Shown here: positions 1-9,470 of the stretch, one piece after another
Position numbering within the stretch: position 1 is the first letter of the stretch
Layout of the letters: every line of letters begins with the position of its first letter
Assembly: GCF_017161425.1 (NCBI RefSeq)
Contig: NZ_CP071057.1
Location: 2,171,501-2,235,500 of the forward strand
Length of the DNA: 64,000 nucleotides
DNA from: Marinicauda algicola
GTDB lineage: Bacteria; Pseudomonadota; Alphaproteobacteria; Caulobacterales; Maricaulaceae
Reading direction: 5' to 3'
Program-made: the position numbers and the translations under genes
The notes under the pieces: generated by a model
Databases searched by the model: none
What the model was told of the DNA's origin: nothing
The model's input: only the letters and a program-made list of their open reading frames with translations

Positions 1-524
1 CAGATCGCTCCGCGCAGCACGCGCCCGCCGTCCATCGGGAAGGCGGGGATGAGGTTGAAGATGGCGAGCACGAGATTGAGCAAAGCGAGATAGCCCAGCA
101 CCGCCGACATCGGCTCGGACATGCCGGCGGTGGCGCGCGAGGCGAACTCGAAGGCGGCCGCGAGCACCAGGCTCATCGCCGGGCCGGCCGCGGCCATGAT
201 CATCTCCGCCTTCGGCTCGGTCGGTTCCTCGGTCATCTGCGCGGCGCCGCCGAACATGAAGAGGGTGATGGTCTCCACCTCGATGCCGAACAGGCGTCCG
301 ACGAGGGAGTGGGACAGCTCGTGCAGGAGGATGGAGACGGCGAGGCCGATCACGCCGGCGATCGCCATCCACCAGTAGAGCTGTTCGGGAAGCCCCTCGT
401 AGAGGGTCGGGAAAGCGCCGGTCGCGAGCGACCAGGCGATCAGCAGCGCGATCAGCGCCCAGCCGATATTGACGCGGATGGCGATGCCGAAGACACGGCC
501 GAGCGTTAGGGTCATGGGGGGCAT
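1..524 (-). CDS. Site-2 protease family (M50) membrane metalloprotease, C-terminus cut by window edge
   Basis: The reverse strand opens with ATG at 524 (a second ATG lies at 515) and stays open to base 1, so at least 174 codons are present and the 3' end is missing. An N-terminal hydrophobic stretch is followed by HELSH, the HExxH zinc motif of site-2 proteases, within a membrane segment (ILLHELSHSL). Close to the window edge the protein reads FNLIPAFPMDGGRVLRG, the second family hallmark, whose Asp is the third zinc ligand. Such proteins cleave substrates inside the membrane, often releasing anti-sigma factors or regulators. The substrate cannot be told here. The gene diverges from valS. Confidence 0.85.
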   Translation of the reverse strand, partial: MPPMTLTLGRVFGIAIRVNIGWALIALLIAWSLATGAFPTLYEGLPEQLYWWMAIAGVIGLAVSILLHELSHSLVGRLFGIEVETITLFMFGGAAQMTEEPTEPKAEMIMAAAGPAMSLVLAAAFEFASRATAGMSEPMSAVLGYLALLNLVLAIFNLIPAFPMDGGRVLRGAI

Positions 525-706
525 GGCGGTCTCGTCTCACTGCAATGGATTTACGCGAAGGCCAAGTTGGGCGGCGGGAGCCGGTCTTGCAAGCGAGCGC
601 GCCGCGTGCGCGAAGGTTCCTGCCCTCGCCTTTTGCACTGCGGAAAAATCGTCTAAGACCGCCGTCCTCCCTTCGCTCCACAGACCGATAGCGCCCGAAA
701 GTTCCG

Positions 707-3286
707 ATGAAAGAGTTTCCCGACAAGTACAAGCCGGCCGAAGCCGAAGCCGAATGCACGCAGCGCTGGGCGAAGGACGAGGCATTCAAGTGGGACCCGC
801 AGGCTCCCGCGGAGACCGACTATGTCATCGACACCCCGCCCCCGACCGTGTCGGGCGCGCTGCACGTGGGCCATGTCTATTCCTATACCCAGGCCGACAT
901 CGTCGCGCGCTATTTCCGGATGAGCGGGCGCAACGTGCTCTATCCGATCGGCTGGGACGACAACGGCCTGCCGACCGAGCGCCTGGTGGAGAAGGTCAGG
1001 AAGGTGCGTGGCGGGACGATGTCGCGCGAGGACTTCGTGGCGCTCTGCAAGGAGGTCATCCCGCCCTACGAGCAGCAGTTCCGCGACCTGTTCACCCGGC
1101 TCGCGCTGTCGGTCGACTGGAGCCGGGAGTACCAGACGATCTCCGACGACAGCCGGACGATCTCGCAGATGTCCTTCCTCGATCTCTACAGGAAGGGCCT
1201 GCTCGAGCGGCGTCTGGAACCGGCCCTGTGGGACCCGGCCGACCGGACCGCCATCGCCCAGGCCGAGGTCGAGGAGATCGAGCGCGAGGGCAAGCTCAAC
1301 CAGATCCCGTTCGCCATCGAGGGCGGCGGCGAGCCCGCGGTGATCGCGACGACGCGCCCCGAGCTGATCGGCGGCTGCGGCGCGCTGATGATCCATCCCG
1401 GCCATCCGCGTGCGAAGGAACTCGTCGGCAGGCGCGCGATCACGCCGCTCTATCATGTCCCGGTGCCGATCATCGCCGACGAGGCCGTCGATCCGGAAAA
1501 GGGCACCGGCATCGTGATGTGCTGCACCTTCGGGGACGTGCAGGACATCAACTGGTGGCGCGCGCACCGCCTGCCGCTGCGCATCGTCATCGACCGCGCC
1601 GGCAAGATGAAGGACGAGCTGGAGATCGGGTCGGACGACTGGCCGAGCCTCGATCCCGACAGCGCGAAGGCGACGATCGAACTCCTGGCCGGCCTGAAGG
1701 CGGAGAAGGCCAAGGAGAAGACCCTCGAACTCCTCAAGGAAAAGAACCTGCTCCTGAAGCAGGAAACGACCCGGCAGGTCGTGCCGGTCGCGGAGCGTTC
1801 CGGCGCGCCGCTGGAAATCATCGTCACCCCGCAATGGTTCATCAAGACGCTCGAGTTCAAGGAGCAGATCCTGGAGAAGGGGCGCGAGATCACCTGGCGG
1901 CCCGAATACATGCGCCAGCGCTTCGAGAGCTGGGTGGAAGGGCTGAAATGGGACTGGCTCATCTCGCGCCAGCGCCATTTCGGCGTGCCGCTTCCCGTGT
2001 GGTATTCCCGGCGCCCCGGCGAGGAAGGCAAGATCATCGTGCCCGGCGCGGACGAGCTGCCGGTCGATCCCACGAGCGACCTGCCCAGGGGCTATGAGGC
2101 CCACGAGGTGGAGCCCGAGCGCGACGTGATGGACACCTGGGCGACGAGCTCGGTGTCCCCGCAGCTCAATTCGCGCGCGATCAGCGAGGACTTCGCCCTC
2201 GACTACGAGACCCACAAGCGGCTCTTCCCGATGGCGCTGCGCCCGCAGGCCCACGAGATCATCCGCACCTGGGCCTTCTACACCATCGTCAAGGCGCTCC
2301 ATCACGAGCAGACCATCCCCTGGCGCAATATCGCGATCTCGGGCTGGTGCCTGGCGAGCGACGGCTCGAAGATGAGCAAATCGAAGGGCAATGTGATCGA
2401 CCCGATCAAGCTGCTCGACGAGCACGGCACCGACGTCGTGCGCTACTGGACGGGCACGTCGCGGCTCGGCCACGACACCGCGCTCAGCCCGAACACGCTG
2501 GCCCAGGGCAAGCGCCTGGTCACCAAGCTGTGGAACGCGGTCAAGCTGGCGCACATGTCGCTGGAGAAGGTCGAGATCGAGGCCGCTTCCCCGCGCGCCG
2601 ACATCGAGGCGGGCAAGATCACCCACCCGCTCGATCTCTGGCTGCTCGGCCGGCTGTCCGAGACCGTGACGCGCGCCACCGAGGCGTTCGAGAATTACGA
2701 GTATGCGCAGGCGCTTCGCGTGACCGAGGACTTCTTCTGGCGCACCTATTGCGACAATTACCTCGAGATGGTGAAGCACCGCACGCGCTTCGAGGGCGAG
2801 CCGGACGCGCAGGAACGCTCCGCCCTGCACACCCTGCACCATGCCTCGGTCACGCTGATCCGCCTGTTCGCACCCTTCACGCCCTACGTCACCGATGTCC
2901 TCAACGACATCATGCTCGGCGAGCCGGGCAAGGACACGCCCACCGTCCACGCGCGCGGCGCCTGGCCGAGCGCGGCCGACCAGGCCGATCCGGGCAGCTT
3001 CCGCGAGGAGGGCGACCGCTTCGTCTCGATCCTGGCCGCGGCGCGCAAGGTGAAGTCCGAGCTGCAGGTCTCGATGCGGGCCGAGGTGGAGACGCTCACC
3101 GTCATCGGGACGGATGCGGGCAGCCTGCCGGATCTCATCGGCGAGACCGGGGAGGATCTCAAGGCCGTCACCAATGCGCAGGCGGTCGCGCTTGCCGAGC
3201 GCGCGCCGGAGGGCGATCCTTCGGCCGTCTCGCCGGACGAGCGCTTCACGGTGGCGCTGAAGATGGCACCGCAGACCGCGGGCTAG
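707..3286 (+). CDS. valS: Valyl-tRNA synthetase, archaeal/Rickettsia type
   Basis: Class I aminoacyl-tRNA synthetase of 859 aa that charges tRNA-Val in the cytoplasm. The HIGH-type motif is HVGH at residues 53-56 and KMSKS lies at 555-559. After HVGH it reads PIGWDDNGLPTERLVEK, the signature of the archaeal/Rickettsia-type ValRS, in place of the GTDHAGIATQ stretch of ordinary bacterial ValRS. The CP1 editing region follows (roughly 190-420) and then an anticodon-binding domain rich in helices. The first ATG, at 707, matches the family's usual start (MKEFP). A TTGCAC box at 633-638 with CTAAGAC near 653-659 resembles a Caulobacter-type promoter, but this is weak. Confidence 0.96.
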   Translation: MKEFPDKYKPAEAEAECTQRWAKDEAFKWDPQAPAETDYVIDTPPPTVSGALHVGHVYSYTQADIVARYFRMSGRNVLYPIGWDDNGLPTERLVEKVRKVRGGTMSREDFVALCKEVIPPYEQQFRDLFTRLALSVDWSREYQTISDDSRTISQMSFLDLYRKGLLERRLEPALWDPADRTAIAQAEVEEIEREGKLNQIPFAIEGGGEPAVIATTRPELIGGCGALMIHPGHPRAKELVGRRAITPLYHVPVPIIADEAVDPEKGTGIVMCCTFGDVQDINWWRAHRLPLRIVIDRAGKMKDELEIGSDDWPSLDPDSAKATIELLAGLKAEKAKEKTLELLKEKNLLLKQETTRQVVPVAERSGAPLEIIVTPQWFIKTLEFKEQILEKGREITWRPEYMRQRFESWVEGLKWDWLISRQRHFGVPLPVWYSRRPGEEGKIIVPGADELPVDPTSDLPRGYEAHEVEPERDVMDTWATSSVSPQLNSRAISEDFALDYETHKRLFPMALRPQAHEIIRTWAFYTIVKALHHEQTIPWRNIAISGWCLASDGSKMSKSKGNVIDPIKLLDEHGTDVVRYWTGTSRLGHDTALSPNTLAQGKRLVTKLWNAVKLAHMSLEKVEIEAASPRADIEAGKITHPLDLWLLGRLSETVTRATEAFENYEYAQALRVTEDFFWRTYCDNYLEMVKHRTRFEGEPDAQERSALHTLHHASVTLIRLFAPFTPYVTDVLNDIMLGEPGKDTPTVHARGAWPSAADQADPGSFREEGDRFVSILAAARKVKSELQVSMRAEVETLTVIGTDAGSLPDLIGETGEDLKAVTNAQAVALAERAPEGDPSAVSPDERFTVALKMAPQTAG

Positions 3287-3308
3287 CCGCGGCGTTCAAG
3301 GGGGAGCG

Positions 3309-4040
3309 ATGACGATCACGCGCTGGGCGGTTCGCCTGCACAAATGGCTCGCCCTCATCGTCGGGCTCCAGATCCTGCTCTGGGTGACGGGCGGGCTCGT
3401 GATGAGCGTGCTGCCGATCGAGCAGGTGCGCGGCGAGCATACCATCGCCGCGCCCGACCGGACCCCGATCGTACTCGGGGACGTCCTTGCACCGGACGAG
3501 GCCGCGACCCTCGCCGGGGCCGGGCCGGTCGTGGCGGCGAGCCTCGCGCGCTGGACGGGCCGGCCGGTCTATCGCTTCGAGACGGTGTCCGGGCCGGTGA
3601 TGGTGGATGCCGCCACCGGCGAAGTCCTGTCGCCCATCGACGAGGCTGCCGCCCGCGCCGTCGCCATGGCCGGCTATGCCGGCGACGCGCCGATCGGCAC
3701 GGTCGAATACCTCGCCGAACCGAGCTGGGAGTATCGCCATGCCGGCCCGGCCTGGCGGGTCTTCATGGACGACGGCGAGGGCACGCGGCTCTACATCTCT
3801 GCGCAAACCGGGGAGATCACGGCACGGCGCAACGACACCTGGCGCGTGTTCGACTTCTTCTGGATGCTGCACATCATGGACTATCGCGAGCGGGAGGACT
3901 TCAACCATCCGCTCCTGATCGCGATGGCCGGGCTCGCCCTGTTCACGGTGCTGGCCGGCCTCGTCCTGCTGTTCAGCCGGATGCGGCGCAGCCTGCTGAG
4001 CTGGCGGGCGAGGCGCAGGGCTCAGGCCGCGGCGTCCTGA
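3309..4040 (+). CDS. PepSY domain membrane protein
   Basis: Protein of 243 aa with an N-terminal membrane helix (about residues 12-35, LALIVGLQILLWVTGGLVM), an extracytoplasmic part holding two PepSY-like segments, and a C-terminal helix (LIAMAGLALFTVLAGLVLLF) before a short basic tail. This matches the PepSY-associated membrane family, which often accompanies iron or flavin reductase functions. No partner gene of that kind is adjacent, so the role is open. The ATG at 3309 follows a GGGGAG ribosome site. Its stop overlaps the convergent histidine kinase gene by 19 bases. Confidence 0.75.
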   Translation: MTITRWAVRLHKWLALIVGLQILLWVTGGLVMSVLPIEQVRGEHTIAAPDRTPIVLGDVLAPDEAATLAGAGPVVAASLARWTGRPVYRFETVSGPVMVDAATGEVLSPIDEAAARAVAMAGYAGDAPIGTVEYLAEPSWEYRHAGPAWRVFMDDGEGTRLYISAQTGEITARRNDTWRVFDFFWMLHIMDYREREDFNHPLLIAMAGLALFTVLAGLVLLFSRMRRSLLSWRARRRAQAAAS

Positions 4041-7000
4041 GCCTCGCTCCTGGGCAGGGTGAAATGGAAGCGCGAGCCCTTGCCGGGCTCGGATTCCAGC
4101 CAGATCTTCCCGCCATGGCGCTCGACCGCCTGCTGGCATACCGCGAGCCCGATTCCGGTGCCGTCATACTCCTCGCGCCCGTGCAGGCGCTGGAAGGGCG
4201 CGAAGATCTTGTCGAAGAACTTCGATTCGATGCCGATGCCGTTGTCGCTCACGCTGATGCGCCAGAATTCGCCTTCCGGCTCGGCGGCGATGCGCACCTG
4301 CGGCGCGGCTTCGCCGCGGTACTTTATCGCGTTGGAGACGAGGTTCTGGAACAACAAGGTGAGCAGCATCGGGTCGCCCTCGATCACCGGAAGGCGCTCG
4401 CAGTCGACCCGCCCGCCGGCCTCCGCGATCGACACCTCCAGACGCGCGAGTATGTCCTCGACGAGCCGCTCGAGATCGACGCGCTCGCGCTTCAGGGGCC
4501 GGCTCGAGGCACGCGAATAGGCCAGGAGATCGTCGATCAGCGTGCGCATGCGCCCGGCCGCGTCGATGAGGAAATCCAGGCTGCTGTCGGCTTCGGCGTC
4601 GAGCTGGCCATGATAGCGCCGGCGCAGGAGGCTGGAGAAGGCCGCGATCTTGCGCAGGGGCTCCTGCAGGTCGTGGCTCGCGACCGTGGCGAAGCGGTTG
4701 AGCTCCCGGTTGGTGCGCTCCAGCTCCTCGGCGTAGGCCTCCATCTCGCGGCGCGCCCGGTTGATGTCCGTGACGTCCTCGAACACGCCGTGCGCGGCGA
4801 CGGGCTGCCTGCCCGGCCCGTACTCCACGAACGCGGACAGGCGCGTCTCCAGGACCTCGCCGGCCTTGGTCACGATGCGCACCGGTTCGCGCCAGAGCTC
4901 GCCGGTCTCGAAGGCGCGCGGGATGAGTTCGCGCTCCACGCGTTCGCGGTCGGCCTCGTGGATCACCGCCGACCCCGGCTGGCCGAGCACCTCCTCCGGC
5001 TTGTAGCCCATCGTCGCCACCCAGTGATCGTTGACCATGGTCGTGCGTCCCTGGGTGTCGATGGTGTGCATGAGCGCCGGGCTGCGCCGGTAGATCGTGT
5101 CGATGCGCTCCTTCTCGCGCGCCAGGGCATCGGCGAAGGCGCGCTCGGCGGAGATGTCGAGCATGACCCCGGCCGAGCGCAGGGCCCGCCCCGCGGCATC
5201 GAAGGCCAGGGGCCGGCCTTCGGTGCGTACCCAGCGCCAGCCGTCCGGCGAGCGCAGGCGCAGGTCGATCGCTCCGACGATCTCGCCGGCGCCGAGCCGG
5301 GCGAAGAGTTCGCGCGCCGCTTCCACGCTGTCCGGGTGCAGGATCGTGCCCCACTCCTCGGCCGTGACACGCGATTCGTCCAGCGACTTGCCGAGCCAGC
5401 GCAGCACATCGCCCCTGGCATTGCGTTCGCCGGTGGTGTGGTCGATCGTCCAGATGCCGACCAGTCCCGCCTCGATGGCATCGGCGAGCTGGCGCTCGCG
5501 CGCGGCGAGTTCCTCCTCCAGCCGGCGCCGGTCCGTCACTTCGGAGAGGAAGCCCGAAGCGCGCAGAGGCGCGCCGTCCGGTGTACGCTCGGTGATCGCG
5601 CCGCGCACGCCGACCCAGCGGTAGCCGCCCTCGCTGTCGCGCAGCCGGTATTCGATCTCGACCGCCCCGTCCCGCGCCGCGGCCGTGGCCAGCGCCTCGC
5701 GAAAGCGCGGGAGATCGTCCGGGTGCATGCGCGCGATCCAGTCCTCGAGCGCGATCCTCACGCCCTCCCCGGCGCCGGGCTGGTCGCCCCCCTCGAAGCC
5801 GATCGCGGCGAGCGCCGGGCCGGACATGAGGAACAGCCGGTCGTCATAGTCGAAGCTCCAGCGCGTGAGGCGGGCGGCCTCGACGGCCTCGGTCAGGCGC
5901 GTCTCGGTCTCGGCGAGCTTGCGGCGCAGCGCATCGGTCTCGTCGACCTCGGTCACGATGCCGGACAGGGTGAGCGCCCGCCCGTCGGCGGTCTGCGCGC
6001 TGACCCCGCCGCGCACGCGCAGGCGGACATATCGGTTTTCCATATCCCGGATGCGGTACTCCAGCTCGCCGCCCTCGGCGGCCGCGATATGGCGGAGCGA
6101 GGCGAGGTCGAAGCGTTCGCGGTCGTCGGGATGGATTCGCTCCAGCCAGGCGTCGGCGGGCACCTGCAGGGTGCCGTCGCGGATACCCAGGCGCTCCGCG
6201 ATCGGACCGCGCACGGTGAGCATCCCGGTCTGCAGATCGCGCGTCCAGGTGGTCAGCGCCGCGCTGCGTACCGACTGCGCCGCTTCCCGGTCGAGGCCCT
6301 CGACATCCCCGGGCAGGCTGGCCGCCGGCCCCGCCTCGTCGAGGCCGACGAGCCGGGTGAAGCCGAAGGCCCGGTTCCGCCCGGCGGGCTCGGCGAGGCA
6401 GCGATGGATGACCCAGCCCTGCCCGCTGCCGCGCACCCGGTAGATCTCGTCCATCCGCCCGCCGAACTGGAGGCCGAGAAAGGCCGCGCTCGCCCGGCTG
6501 ACATCGTCGGGATGGAGCCGGGCACGCCAGTCGGCGAAGCTGAACGTCCTGCCATCTCCGCCGGCGTGCAGATCGCCGGACACGGAGCCGATATCGGCCT
6601 CGAAATCATACTCCCAGTGGCACAGGCCCGAGGCCGCGAGGGCCAGGGAGAGCCGGGCGTCCTCCTGGTGGGCGGGCACGTCGGCCAGCCCCGCCGGGGC
6701 CGCCACGCCGGACAGGCGCAGGGGCTGGCCGCGCCGCCCGCGCCGCAGCACCCTCACCTGGTGGACGAGCGGGCGCCACACCCCGTCCGCGCCGCGCACC
6801 CGGCAGGTGAAGCGGAACAGATGGTTGGGATCGCGCGGACCGGCCTTGAGAAGGGCGAGCGCGGCCTCGCGGTCGGTCTCCTCGACGACATCCAGCCAGC
6901 GATCGAGATCGGCATGGCCGCTATCGGCCTCGACCCCCATCAGCGCGCACAGGGCGCCGGAGAACCAGACGGTCCCGCTGGCGAAGTCGAGCGTATACGC

Positions 7001-7372
7001 CCCCTCCCCGCCATGGGCGTCCGGCGCCGGCGCACGGGCGGACTCCGCCGGGCGCACCACGACCGCGAAATGGCTCCCGGCCGGGGCGGCGCGCAGCTCG
7101 GCGAGGAAGGGCTCCCCCCGGGGCGGCACAAGCCGGACCGGTCCCGTCTGGCCCGACGGCGAACCGGTGCGCCAGGGCGCGAGATGAAGATCCAGCGGAT
7201 CGGCGTAGAAGGGGGCGAGGTCACGCCCGGCGAGCGAATCGGAGGAGGCCGAGAACAGCGCCGCGAAGGCGGCGTTGGCGCGTACGATCCGGCCATTGGA
7301 ATCGATGACCGCGCACGCCTCGGGCAGCGCGTCGAAGGCGCCTGCGATGAGACCCTCGGCGGGACTGGCCAC
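4022..7372 (-). CDS. Soluble multi-PAS sensor histidine kinase (hybrid-free)
   Basis: A kinase of 1116 aa. No membrane segment is visible, so it is probably cytoplasmic. By repeat reading there are about seven consecutive PAS folds, several ending in the PAC-like pattern YRxRxxxGxxRWVxxRG, followed by a coiled linker (RREMEAYAEELERTNREL). The phosphoacceptor box is SHDLQEPLRK with His near residue 900. The N box is NLVSNAIKY, and the G boxes are DNGIGI and GTGIGL. No receiver domain follows. This architecture resembles phytochrome-like and PAS-rich kinases. The reading frame extends to a TTG at 7393, but an AAGGAG site is placed seven bases before GTG at 7372, which I prefer as the start. No response regulator gene is adjacent, so it is an orphan kinase. 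Confidence 0.9.
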   Translation of the reverse strand: MASPAEGLIAGAFDALPEACAVIDSNGRIVRANAAFAALFSASSDSLAGRDLAPFYADPLDLHLAPWRTGSPSGQTGPVRLVPPRGEPFLAELRAAPAGSHFAVVVRPAESARAPAPDAHGGEGAYTLDFASGTVWFSGALCALMGVEADSGHADLDRWLDVVEETDREAALALLKAGPRDPNHLFRFTCRVRGADGVWRPLVHQVRVLRRGRRGQPLRLSGVAAPAGLADVPAHQEDARLSLALAASGLCHWEYDFEADIGSVSGDLHAGGDGRTFSFADWRARLHPDDVSRASAAFLGLQFGGRMDEIYRVRGSGQGWVIHRCLAEPAGRNRAFGFTRLVGLDEAGPAASLPGDVEGLDREAAQSVRSAALTTWTRDLQTGMLTVRGPIAERLGIRDGTLQVPADAWLERIHPDDRERFDLASLRHIAAAEGGELEYRIRDMENRYVRLRVRGGVSAQTADGRALTLSGIVTEVDETDALRRKLAETETRLTEAVEAARLTRWSFDYDDRLFLMSGPALAAIGFEGGDQPGAGEGVRIALEDWIARMHPDDLPRFREALATAAARDGAVEIEYRLRDSEGGYRWVGVRGAITERTPDGAPLRASGFLSEVTDRRRLEEELAARERQLADAIEAGLVGIWTIDHTTGERNARGDVLRWLGKSLDESRVTAEEWGTILHPDSVEAARELFARLGAGEIVGAIDLRLRSPDGWRWVRTEGRPLAFDAAGRALRSAGVMLDISAERAFADALAREKERIDTIYRRSPALMHTIDTQGRTTMVNDHWVATMGYKPEEVLGQPGSAVIHEADRERVERELIPRAFETGELWREPVRIVTKAGEVLETRLSAFVEYGPGRQPVAAHGVFEDVTDINRARREMEAYAEELERTNRELNRFATVASHDLQEPLRKIAAFSSLLRRRYHGQLDAEADSSLDFLIDAAGRMRTLIDDLLAYSRASSRPLKRERVDLERLVEDILARLEVSIAEAGGRVDCERLPVIEGDPMLLTLLFQNLVSNAIKYRGEAAPQVRIAAEPEGEFWRISVSDNGIGIESKFFDKIFAPFQRLHGREEYDGTGIGLAVCQQAVERHGGKIWLESEPGKGSRFHFTLPRSEAQDAAA

Positions 7373-7525
7373 GGGGGCGCTCCTTCGCTCCAATGTGTCG
7401 AGCGACCCACGCTAGGCAGGAATGGTTACCAGCACGTTTGGACTGATCGCCGGTATGGCCTTCGCTCCGGGAGGCCTTATGGTGCGGCGAAACCACCGCC
7501 CGGCCGGACCTGAGGAGAGCCCGAC

Positions 7526-9373
<1,848 letters not shown>

Positions 9374-9470
9374 CCGGATCGTGACGGCGAATTCACTTGC
9401 ACGGTCGGAACCTCGCCTTAGTTTTGCCACGATGCCCGCTGGGCAAAATGGGAAACGGGAAGGACCGACG

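Noticed and set aside
653-2950. Long open frame (about 765 codons) antisense to valS
   Set aside because: The composition is biased (Arg/Asp/Val/Leu-rich) as expected for GC-rich antisense shadows, with no domain or ribosome site. The same applies to long antisense or alternate frames over the kinase, M16, glycolytic and purK genes.
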